Origin: a virus
IMG/VR virus record: IMGVR_UViG_3300048816_000017
Coordinates: 1 to 23,534 of that record
DNA length: 23,534 bases
Strand: one strand, 5' to 3'
Below are positions 7,929 to 15,257 of the stretch, one piece after another. Position 1 is the stretch's first letter. The number at the start of each line of letters is the position of its first letter. The notes under the pieces were generated by a model. It searched no databases. It saw only the letters and a program-made list of their open reading frames with translations, and was not told the DNA's origin. The position numbers were made by a program, and so were the translations under genes.

Positions 7929-7951
7929 TGATCGCCTCCGGTTAGGTCAGC

Positions 7952-9001
7952 TCAGCCCCTGGCCGGAGCCTGCGTCAGTTGCTGTTCCGCTGCAATGGCG
8001 CGCTCTGCGGCCTTTGAGAACGGCTTCGGCCTGCCGGCCTTTATGCGCGCCGGGTACTCGTCGCTGGTCTCGGCAACATAATCCGAGATGCCGAGTTCCT
8101 TCACCTGATCGCGGGTGAGCCGTTCCAGGGCTTCGTGATCCTCCGGGATGATGCGCTTCTGAAAAGCGACTACCGGATTCATGATATATCCGCAGTTGTT
8201 CACCCCGCACTGCACCGCGAAGCGGCTGTCGGGCGTCGTTCCGCACTTTGCGCAGGCCTCGGGTACATCGGAGAGTTCGCGCTTCTCTGTGCAGAAGTCC
8301 GGTAGTCGGCGCAGAATTTTTAGCGCAACCAATCGCTCACCGCAGGCGCGGTGGATGCTGCGCACGTTCTGCCGCTGAAGCCGGTCCGGGGCGTTCCACA
8401 GGCGCTCTCCGGTCTGTACCTGGCGAAGCATCCAGGCCACCGCTTGATCAGCATGTTTCTTCAGCGTCGGAGCCCACTTCGGCTCATCGGCATCCTCAGG
8501 TATGCACGGTAGCGCCACGACGCCGCCTTCGTTGTACTCAAACTCGAACACCCGCGCAATCTGAATGGGGTGGAACTCCTGCGGGGACTTGCCCAGCTCG
8601 CCCTCATCGATGATCTGGATATCGAGATCTGACCAGGTCCGCGTGGCAAAATCATCGTCCCCCTTTACCGGGTCGACGCCGTTGCGGACGGCCATCGAGG
8701 GAGAGTTTACAGTCAGCCGGATAGGCAGGAAGTTGAAGACGGTCGCTGGGGTAATGCCGGTGGAGGACACGCGCATCCGCAGCGACGCCATGCGGGTCTC
8801 GAAGCGGGGGTCGCGCGAACGCCCTTTCGCGTGACCCGGGTCAGGAAGGCTGATGCCGCCCTGCCCGTCAATGTTGAATCCAGCCTGGCTAGCGTAGTCG
8901 CGGCTGGCATTCTCGAGGTCGGGAGTGGTCTCCGCTTCGACTACGCGGCCTCCGTAGTTAACGTTCCTGATCTCAGGCGGTGCGGGTGTGGCCCTTGGCA
9001 T
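7952..9001 (-). CDS. hypothetical virion-associated protein with C-terminal zinc ribbon
   Basis: The product has 349 residues. The first 60 are Pro/Gly-rich and probably flexible; 75-165 is beta-rich with charged loops; 175-240 is helical. A CxxC...C-4-C cluster (C250, C253, C265, C270) is a likely zinc ribbon, followed by a basic helical tail. The ATG at 9001 has an AGAGG about 12 bases upstream and lies 18 bases past the previous stop. I do not recognise a family. Its place between two structural proteins downstream of the major capsid gene suggests a head or neck component. No enzyme motif is visible. Confidence 0.7.
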   Translation of the reverse strand: MPRATPAPPEIRNVNYGGRVVEAETTPDLENASRDYASQAGFNIDGQGGISLPDPGHAKGRSRDPRFETRMASLRMRVSSTGITPATVFNFLPIRLTVNSPSMAVRNGVDPVKGDDDFATRTWSDLDIQIIDEGELGKSPQEFHPIQIARVFEFEYNEGGVVALPCIPEDADEPKWAPTLKKHADQAVAWMLRQVQTGERLWNAPDRLQRQNVRSIHRACGERLVALKILRRLPDFCTEKRELSDVPEACAKCGTTPDSRFAVQCGVNNCGYIMNPVVAFQKRIIPEDHEALERLTRDQVKELGISDYVAETSDEYPARIKAGRPKPFSKAAERAIAAEQQLTQAPARG

Positions 9002-9019
9002 TGTGATCGTGTCCTCTCT

Positions 9020-9811
9020 CTAGTTGCCCATGTGGGAGCGAATACCAGCCTCTTCAGCGATCCGATTGCGCCAGCGGCCGGCGGCCTCGGTGTTGCTGAG
9101 CAATGGACTCATCATATCGCGCAGCTGCGCGGCTAACTCGTTTCGCTTATTTTCCTCAGCCTTGTTGTGTCGGTGGAATGCCTCGTTGACGTACGCCGTA
9201 ACATCGGTCTCCTGCTTCTCCCGCGCCCGCTTTTGGTGGTACTGGATCGTCCGATCGAGGAAATCGAACGACGGGGCCATGCGGAAGACGCCCGCGATCA
9301 TCTCGTATTGGCCACGCTCCGGGTAAGGCCCCAGCAGTGGGATCGACGTACCCTTCACCGTGCGCGAATACCAAGCATCCGGTGAACCGAACATCGCGGC
9401 CGGATAGTACTTCTGAAGAATCCATCCCGCCGGATCCAACTCGCAGTACTTTGGAACCAGGCGCAGCTCGGGCACCACGCGGATGGGTTTGTGCCCTGGC
9501 AGCAACACGCTTTTCTGGACGACAACCTCGATGCCGCCGTCCTGCGAGCTGGGAACGTGGAACTGAATCGCGGTGGGAACCGGAATCCTCTCCCGCACCG
9601 GGATCACCTTGCGTATCCGCGGTGCGCGCTCGGAGGCCGTAAGCGTCTCATCCCAATCGTGCCAGATAGCGCCCTTGGTTTCAAAGACACGATCGCTCTC
9701 CACGAGCCGGTAGTTCGGGAACCCGTTGCCGGACTTGCCGCCGACGCGCAGCAGAAAATCAACTACCGCCCGGATTTCGTCGCCCTCGTAGCCGTCCAGA
9801 TGGTGCTTCAA
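9020..9811 (-). CDS. hypothetical virion-associated protein downstream of the capsid gene
   Basis: The product has 263 residues from TTG 9811, which has a G-rich SD (GGGGGGAG) 6 bases upstream. It contains KHHLDGYEGDEIRAVVDFLLRVGG, a beta-rich middle with VPRK-like basic turns, a KYCELDPAGWILQKYYP segment, and a helical, charged C-terminus (KAEENKRNELAAQLRDMM). The same frame stays open upstream to the stop of the capsid gene and encodes plausible sequence (GIPCFVRFDFEGG), but offers only ATT or ATC as earlier starts. The family is not recognised; a head-completion or minor capsid role is inferred from position. Confidence 0.7.
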   Translation of the reverse strand: MKHHLDGYEGDEIRAVVDFLLRVGGKSGNGFPNYRLVESDRVFETKGAIWHDWDETLTASERAPRIRKVIPVRERIPVPTAIQFHVPSSQDGGIEVVVQKSVLLPGHKPIRVVPELRLVPKYCELDPAGWILQKYYPAAMFGSPDAWYSRTVKGTSIPLLGPYPERGQYEMIAGVFRMAPSFDFLDRTIQYHQKRAREKQETDVTAYVNEAFHRHNKAEENKRNELAAQLRDMMSPLLSNTEAAGRWRNRIAEEAGIRSHMGN

Positions 9812-9899
9812 TGCTGCTCCCCCCTCAAAGTCAAACCGGACGAAGCACGGAATCCCCGCCCGGTTCTTTCCGATCTCGCTCTCGGCGCTGGCTTTTTAG

Positions 9900-11177
9900 T
9901 TAGTAGCCAGGGGGGAGGGTCAGACCGTACAGCGACGCCTGTGAAGGCGGGTTGTCGACGAAGAACTGCCGCGTATCCACGAGGAAGGACACAGCGCCCG
10001 CGGTCGGCAATCCGTTGCTGCCGATCTGCGGGAAGACGCGCCGGCCGTCCCAGGTGAACCACCAGGGGCTGGCCAGGGTGCCGAACTGGATTTTGTTCCA
10101 GCAGTCCATCATCAGGTAGGAAATCTGGCTGTTGTTCGCGTGGATGTTTTCAAGCGGCTTGTTGCCCAGTACCTCCGACTCGGACGGTTCGCCGAGAAGA
10201 TCGTAGGTGCCGAGCTTGCCGTCCTGCTTGGTGATCTGGAAGAACTGGCCCGCAAGCTGGTCGTACATCGCAGCCTGGGCAGGTCCCCACTGGAGCCGGA
10301 ATTTACCGGCCTTGATCGTTTTGAGCCCGAGGATGGCCTTGATCTGGTCAAACGGGATGCGCAGGAGCGGAGGACTCATCTCGCCATTAGCGTTGGTGCC
10401 GCTCGCGAGAATGTAGTTGTTTGCGGGAACCGAACGGTCGATCCCGGCGGTGAGGCCGGTCGGCGTGTTCGAGACCCAGTAGGGGATACCGTAAACGTAG
10501 TACGGCGATCCCGAGGTCAAGCCGGAGACCCGGGCGATGTAACCGGGGTTGATGCCGGCGACCGTGTTCACGGCGACGCTCTGCGTGGGCCCGTTCTTGG
10601 TGACGGCGAGAGCCTGCACGGTAACGACGAAGTTCAGCCCGTTGTAAACGTCGAAGTGCTGACCCTTGGTGATGAGACGAGCACCGAAGTCGGCGTCGTT
10701 CATGTAGAGGATCAGGTTGACGGCGTCGACCGAGACGATGTTGCCGATGAAGCCGGTGCCGTCCCCAGCGCACAGGTGGATGTCGCACCGCTTCGCGGAT
10801 TCGCGAATGATGTCGGCCATCTGCTTGGCGACAATGTTGACGACGGTGAGTTCGGGTTTGCCGGCGATCTCCGCCAGCTTTGTCCAGCCGATCGGGAGCG
10901 CGCGCGCCACGGGGGTAATGGTGCCCGCCTGCCAGTCGGAAGATCCCGGAGAGGGGAAGTTTTGTGCGGCGTTGTCGAGCGAGATGGCGGCTTCCTCTGC
11001 CGGCACCGCGTCCTGGAAGGTGATGCGGAAGGTGTGAGCGGAAACCGGTTCCGCTTTCCCGTTGTCGGCGATGAGCCCGACCAACTCGGAATCCTGTTCG
11101 GCGATGAGTTTGGGGTTTTTGTATACCTGCTCGATCGCAACTGCAATCGCGCCCACCCCTGCCTGTAGATCGGCCAT
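9900..11177 (-). CDS. major capsid protein
   Basis: The product has 425 residues. It starts MADLQAGVGAIAVAIEQVYKNPKLIAEQ, a helical N-terminus usual for podovirus capsid proteins, and carries mixed alpha/beta sequence throughout: LPIGWTKLAEIAGKPELTVVNIVAKQMADIIRES (the long spine-helix region), a beta-rich middle with ISxVSGLTSG-like strands, and a C-terminal SPWWFTWDGRRVFPQ segment. It directly follows the scaffold-like gene, the standard order. The ATG has GGGAG 8 bases upstream. An HK97 fold is the expected fold for this role but is inferred, not seen. Confidence comes from length, position after the scaffold and sequence style. Confidence 0.85.
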   Translation of the reverse strand: MADLQAGVGAIAVAIEQVYKNPKLIAEQDSELVGLIADNGKAEPVSAHTFRITFQDAVPAEEAAISLDNAAQNFPSPGSSDWQAGTITPVARALPIGWTKLAEIAGKPELTVVNIVAKQMADIIRESAKRCDIHLCAGDGTGFIGNIVSVDAVNLILYMNDADFGARLITKGQHFDVYNGLNFVVTVQALAVTKNGPTQSVAVNTVAGINPGYIARVSGLTSGSPYYVYGIPYWVSNTPTGLTAGIDRSVPANNYILASGTNANGEMSPPLLRIPFDQIKAILGLKTIKAGKFRLQWGPAQAAMYDQLAGQFFQITKQDGKLGTYDLLGEPSESEVLGNKPLENIHANNSQISYLMMDCWNKIQFGTLASPWWFTWDGRRVFPQIGSNGLPTAGAVSFLVDTRQFFVDNPPSQASLYGLTLPPGY

Positions 11178-11216
11178 GGGAATGCTCCCTTTCTTTGGCT
11201 CTCTGAAGCGTTCTCA

Positions 11217-11231
11217 TTGCGCGACGCGCAA
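11217..11231. other. short inverted repeat between scaffold and capsid genes
   Basis: TTGCGC (11217-11222) and GCGCAA (11226-11231) flank a 3-base loop inside the 57-base gap between scaffold stop and capsid start. It could be an RNA hairpin that raises capsid over scaffold expression by processing or partial termination, or only a chance GC-rich dyad. No T-run follows. Confidence 0.3.
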
Positions 11232-11234
11232 ACT

Positions 11235-12752
11235 TCAAGCGGTGCGGGCGAGGGCGGGTGTCATCATCAGCGCCAGTTCTTCCTCCAGCTTTGGCTGGCG
11301 TCCGTTCTTTTGAACGAACTCCGCTTTCGCCCTTTCCAACTGCTGTTCGGACGTGTTTGCGGCGGGAGGTGTCGGTGGTGCGGCACCATGAACCTCGCTC
11401 CGCGCCGTTTCGGCGCGTGCGGCTCGGACTGCTACGCGTTGAGCAGCCTTCCTCTGGAGGGTGACGCTAGCTTCCGTCAGGATCGGCAGCGCGACCGGCC
11501 GCAGCAGCGATTGCATATAACGGTTGGCCAACCTTACGTAGGCCCTCTCTCGCGCTATGCCGAGCGGCATCCTTTCCACAACATCCAGCTCCGACTGGTA
11601 TCCGCTGCTCTTTCGGACAGCCTCACCCAGTGCGTTCCGGATCGACTCGTCGCACTTGGCCCGCAAAAACGGCGTGAGGCCCGTAGCACGGTCAAGCACA
11701 GCGGCAACGGCCGTTTTGAGGTCGGTGTCGATTGTGTCGTATACCCGCTTGTAGAACGAGTCGGTATCGGTTTTCAGCTTTGCGGCCTTGTCGGCGTTGA
11801 GCTGCTGCTGATCATGCTGGATCTGGTCCCTCTGAGCCTTGAGTTCTTCGGATAGTTCGCCTTCAGCCGGGCTGGAGGGGGCCCGGAGTCCTGCACTCTC
11901 CATGACGGCATCCAAATGCGCAAGCAGCTCATCGTTCCCACTTTGCTTCGCCTGCTGTTCAATAGCCGTCAGGCGCATGAGCAGCGAATTGCGAAGAAAC
12001 CTTCCTGTGTTGCCACCGGTGATGATGCGACCGGTCTGCGGGTCTCTGAGGATTTCTCCGTTTTCGTCCCGCATAGCGTCCTGCTCGAGCATCGCGTTAA
12101 TGACGTTCTGGGTGGAACCAAAGTCGTCACGCTTGACAGCCCCGAGCAAGTTCCGAATTCCGGTGTAAGCCTGGTGCCCCTGGACCACTGCGTGGGCCTC
12201 TTCCGGAGACCCAAAGAGTTCGGTGTAGGGCTTCGCCTTCGCGGCCAGACGCGCGTTTGCGTAGATCAGGTCGCGCACTTCCGGGTTCGCGTCGACGGCT
12301 GCCTTCAGCGCGGGATTAGCGGCTATCTTTGCGGCCAGGTCCTGCGGTCCCACGGCGGCAGGGTCGGGAGCGAACTCGTCGTCCCACTCGTTCTCGCCTT
12401 CAGCGGCGGGACCGGTTTCCGGCGCTGCTGCGGCTTCGGGCTCCTCGCCAGGCACGGACGCGGCGGCAGCAGCGGCGGCTTCGCGCGCGACCTTATCTGT
12501 CGCGGATTCTTCGGCGGCCGGGGGCGGCGCGGCAGCGGCGGTGCGCGCTTCTTCGATTCCCGGCCTGATCGCGTCCTGGAGTTGGCGCTCAAGCGAGCGG
12601 GTATCGGGGGCGGGAACTGCGGCAGGAACCGGTGCGGCAGCCGGGGGAGGGCTTGGTGGCGTGCTGGATGCCGGCGGCGTCGAAGGCGCTGCGGCTGGCG
12701 CCGAGGTGGTCGCTGGTGCGGGGGCTGCGGGCGTAACGGGTGCGCTGGCCAT
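11235..12752 (-). CDS. capsid scaffolding protein
   Basis: The product has 505 residues. The first 50 are almost only Ala, Pro, Ser and Thr. Residues 50-130 remain Ala/Pro/Glu-rich with an acidic EWDDEFAP patch. From 150 on the sequence is highly charged and helical (KYLxAK-like ANARLAAKAKPYTELFG; ELKAQRDQIQHDQQQLNADKAAKLKTDTDSF), ending in a basic helical tail. Such long, Ala/Glu/Gln-rich helical proteins just before the major capsid gene are typical podovirus scaffolds. The ATG at 12752 has no SD in the preceding 20 bases; the promoter-like motif ends 13 bases upstream, so a near-leaderless mRNA is likely. Confidence 0.8.
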   Translation of the reverse strand: MASAPVTPAAPAPATTSAPAAAPSTPPASSTPPSPPPAAAPVPAAVPAPDTRSLERQLQDAIRPGIEEARTAAAAPPPAAEESATDKVAREAAAAAAASVPGEEPEAAAAPETGPAAEGENEWDDEFAPDPAAVGPQDLAAKIAANPALKAAVDANPEVRDLIYANARLAAKAKPYTELFGSPEEAHAVVQGHQAYTGIRNLLGAVKRDDFGSTQNVINAMLEQDAMRDENGEILRDPQTGRIITGGNTGRFLRNSLLMRLTAIEQQAKQSGNDELLAHLDAVMESAGLRAPSSPAEGELSEELKAQRDQIQHDQQQLNADKAAKLKTDTDSFYKRVYDTIDTDLKTAVAAVLDRATGLTPFLRAKCDESIRNALGEAVRKSSGYQSELDVVERMPLGIARERAYVRLANRYMQSLLRPVALPILTEASVTLQRKAAQRVAVRAARAETARSEVHGAAPPTPPAANTSEQQLERAKAEFVQKNGRQPKLEEELALMMTPALARTA

Positions 12753-12765
12753 AACTTGACGCGTG

Positions 12766-12781
12766 AGAGATTAGCATTTCC
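12766..12781 (-). promoter_or_regulatory. 16-bp repeated promoter-like motif, copy C
   Basis: Identical 16-mer directly upstream of the scaffold gene. A start near 12761 would leave about 9 bases before the ATG at 12752, which lacks an SD. No good -35 hexamer stands at normal distance, in line with an extended -10 or a phage-specific promoter. Confidence 0.65.
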
Positions 12782-12799
12782 AGTTTTTTGTCTATGGCC

Positions 12800-12818
12800 G
12801 AGAGCTAAATCCGCTCTC
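12800..12818. other. 6-bp hairpin between fibre-like and scaffold genes
   Basis: GAGAGC (12800-12805) and GCTCTC (12813-12818) form a perfect stem with a 7-base loop. It stands 12 bases after the minus-strand stop of the fibre-like gene and before promoter-like copy C, the right place for a terminator of unit 2. No T-run follows on the minus strand, so it would be a weak or atypical one. Confidence 0.4.
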
Positions 12819-12830
12819 CGTGGTCGCTCA

Positions 12831-15257
12831 TCATGGCAGTAGCTGGTAATCAACAGTGAGCGTTGAAGCCGCAACGCTGATTCCAGCGGAAATCGTCATG
12901 CCAGTAGTAGCAGGGGCACCGTGCCCAACTCCGAACAGTGTCGCGCCACCGTTCTGCGTAACCTCACCGTACCCCGGAGCCGTCCCGAGGGTTGCTGAGA
13001 AGTTAACTGTGCAGATCGTGCCCGTGGTCGCTGTGCCGCCGACAATCGCTAGCTCTCCTCGTTGATTGGTACAGGTGGTGCCTGCCGCGCATCCACAGGA
13101 AGTGACGCTTGTTCCAGCCGTGAAGGTGGGCGTTCCCTGCGCCGAAGCAATAGAAAGAGCCACCGTACCCGAGGCCGCAGGCCATAAGATTGTCTGCGTC
13201 CCCAGCGCTCCCGTTTGCGGTTCTACGGTCACCGTCCCGGAGGTAGCGTTGCCGAAGACGGCGGTGCCCAGAGTGCCGGATGCGCCGAGGTTGACGTTGG
13301 TCATCGCCATCGAGCCGCCCGCCCCCGCCGATGCTCCCGTCCCGACATTCATCAGTCCGGCAGAAGGGGAGTTAATGTTGGCGAAGCCGCTGATCTCAAC
13401 AAGTTTGCCCGTTTGGGTTATGGAGATATTGCTTGCCGCCACAATCGTCCCGCCGGCGGTCATGTACACCCCCAACACGCCATTCGCGTCCACTTCAAAA
13501 ATTGAGGCGGATGCGGAGTATCCGCTGGGCGCATTAATCGCCAGCAACGGAGAGCCGCCTGACCACGACCGATTCGTGGCTCCTGTTGGCGAGATGTAGA
13601 CAACGGGATTAAATAGCGAAGACGTTCCCGGCGTGCCGCTGAACAGCGTGCCATAGGCTCCCGAGGCCGTGCCGGGGCTGTTGCTGAAAGTATTCAGCGC
13701 AGACAAGGTATTCGCATTGGCAAGTGAAGCTGCGCCGAGGGTATTGGCGCTCAACGTCACCGCAGCGGAGCCATTAAAGGTCGATCCAGATGCAGCCCCA
13801 GAATTGGAGTTGTTTAGCGTCAGGTTGTTACCGAGAGCAACCGCGCTGGGCAGCGTATTCGATACGGTCCAGGTACCCGAAGCAATCTGCGGGATGCCTG
13901 TCGAGGCGGCTGTGCTGATGCCCGTGCCGCCGTAACCAGCAGCAACCGCCGTTCCCTGCCACACACCTGTTGCAATCGTGCCTACAGTAACCAGAGATGC
14001 ACTGCCCGCTAATGGGGACGCACCTATTGTATTGTAACTTGCTGTAACAGCAGTCGAGCCGTTATAAGTTGATCCCGATGCCGCGCCGGAACCAGAATTG
14101 TTCAGGGTTAGAGCGCTTCCCAGCGCGACGCCAGCAGGGAGTGTGGTCGCTTCGGATGGTACCCCGCTGGCGCTCGTAATCAGCACTGCATTGTTCACGG
14201 GCGCGATGAAGGCAGTCGTATTCGCTGCTGTTTGGTAGGGGATGTCGTTGGCCACGCCGCCTGCCAGGTTGGCGACAGAGGTCGGAAGCGCACCTAAATC
14301 TTCCAGCGTCCACGCTCCCCCTGTAGATAAGAAACCGGCTATGTGACCGCTGGTCGGGGGAGTGGCGGAAGGAAATATTGCTATAAAGTTATCCACTGAA
14401 TTGTCGTAGCAATGGAAGTTGTGATTGGTGGAATCGTGACCACATTCGCCAGAAGCGGTCGCTGTGTAGCCCGCAGCCACCGGAAGTTTGAAATTAGTGG
14501 CTGCCGAGAAGTCGTAGATGCCTGTCCCGGCAGCGCCTGCGGCAATCTGCGCCAGAGTCATCCCGGTGAGATTGACCCCGCTCACCCCCGGCAATTGCGC
14601 GCTCGCGTTTAGCTGCACCAGATCGTTAGCGCCGGTACCTACAGCATAACTACTGCCCCACGCGGTGCCCGTTGAATCCGGCACTCCAGCACCGGGGTAT
14701 ACCATCCCACCTCCCCCGCCGCTGTTCTGCCATCCCTGCGCGCTCCCCCCCGCGTTCATTCCCCAAACTTGGTTCGCGCTGCCATTGCTGGCCATGTTGG
14801 TGGCTGTGGCAGCGTTGCCCGTGTAACTACCCCCGGTTATCTCCCACTTTTCGATGCCCCCGCTGGGGTTCGACGGCGTCACGGTGAGCCCGACGGCATT
14901 GGTGGTACTCGTCTCCATGTTCAGCAGCGTCTGGCTGGAGTTGCTTGCGCCATTCGTCTGGAGCGCGGTGCTCCCACCTCCCCCGCCGCTTGTCCCATTC
15001 CACGCTTGCCAATCCGCCGCTGCAGTGCATGGGCTCGTCACGCAAATATAGATACCCTCCGCCGGAGGGACCGACGTAGCCGCTTGTCCCGAACCTTCCG
15101 TACTCAAGAGCGCGGACCAATCGGATGCGGTGGTGCAGGGCGACGTGAGGCATACATAAGCTCCCGTGGGCGGCGGCACATAGTTAGGCGCCTGCGCCTT
15201 CGCTGAAACTGCGAGTGCCAGAAAAAAAGCAAATGCAATCACGAGTCGTTGCGTCAT
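12831..15257 (-). CDS. tail-fibre-like repeat protein with N-terminal signal peptide
   Basis: The product has 808 residues. ATG 15257 overlaps the portal stop (ATGA) and has a perfect AAGGAGG upstream, so this start is firm. Residues 1-23 form a signal peptide: TQR, a hydrophobic LVIAFAFFLALAVSA core and an AQA cleavage site. Two Cys-containing repeats follow (about 28-51 and 64-88; each TGAY/EGIY, then VC/CV, TSPCT and DW). The rest is Gly/Ser/Thr/Ala/Asn-rich fibre-like sequence, including two copies of a 50-residue unit (373-425 and 469-518; ALG-LTLNNS-SGAASGST-NGS-AV). The C-terminus (710-808) has four cysteines and a compact beta-rich region. Phage fibres normally have no signal peptide, so this may be an exported or envelope-linked protein. 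The gene interrupts the usual portal-to-scaffold order. Confidence 0.8.
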   Translation of the reverse strand: MTQRLVIAFAFFLALAVSAKAQAPNYVPPPTGAYVCLTSPCTTASDWSALLSTEGSGQAATSVPPAEGIYICVTSPCTAAADWQAWNGTSGGGGGSTALQTNGASNSSQTLLNMETSTTNAVGLTVTPSNPSGGIEKWEITGGSYTGNAATATNMASNGSANQVWGMNAGGSAQGWQNSGGGGGMVYPGAGVPDSTGTAWGSSYAVGTGANDLVQLNASAQLPGVSGVNLTGMTLAQIAAGAAGTGIYDFSAATNFKLPVAAGYTATASGECGHDSTNHNFHCYDNSVDNFIAIFPSATPPTSGHIAGFLSTGGAWTLEDLGALPTSVANLAGGVANDIPYQTAANTTAFIAPVNNAVLITSASGVPSEATTLPAGVALGSALTLNNSGSGAASGSTYNGSTAVTASYNTIGASPLAGSASLVTVGTIATGVWQGTAVAAGYGGTGISTAASTGIPQIASGTWTVSNTLPSAVALGNNLTLNNSNSGAASGSTFNGSAAVTLSANTLGAASLANANTLSALNTFSNSPGTASGAYGTLFSGTPGTSSLFNPVVYISPTGATNRSWSGGSPLLAINAPSGYSASASIFEVDANGVLGVYMTAGGTIVAASNISITQTGKLVEISGFANINSPSAGLMNVGTGASAGAGGSMAMTNVNLGASGTLGTAVFGNATSGTVTVEPQTGALGTQTILWPAASGTVALSIASAQGTPTFTAGTSVTSCGCAAGTTCTNQRGELAIVGGTATTGTICTVNFSATLGTAPGYGEVTQNGGATLFGVGHGAPATTGMTISAGISVAASTLTVDYQLLP

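Noticed and set aside
10140-11168. 342-residue plus-strand open frame opposite the capsid gene
   Set aside because: Shadow of a long GC-rich gene; Asp/Gly/Val/Arg-rich with no recognisable fold and no SD.
12589-12777. 62-codon minus-strand frame opened by the ATG in motif copy C
   Set aside because: It overlaps the scaffold gene in another frame, lacks an SD and would start upstream of the predicted transcript start.
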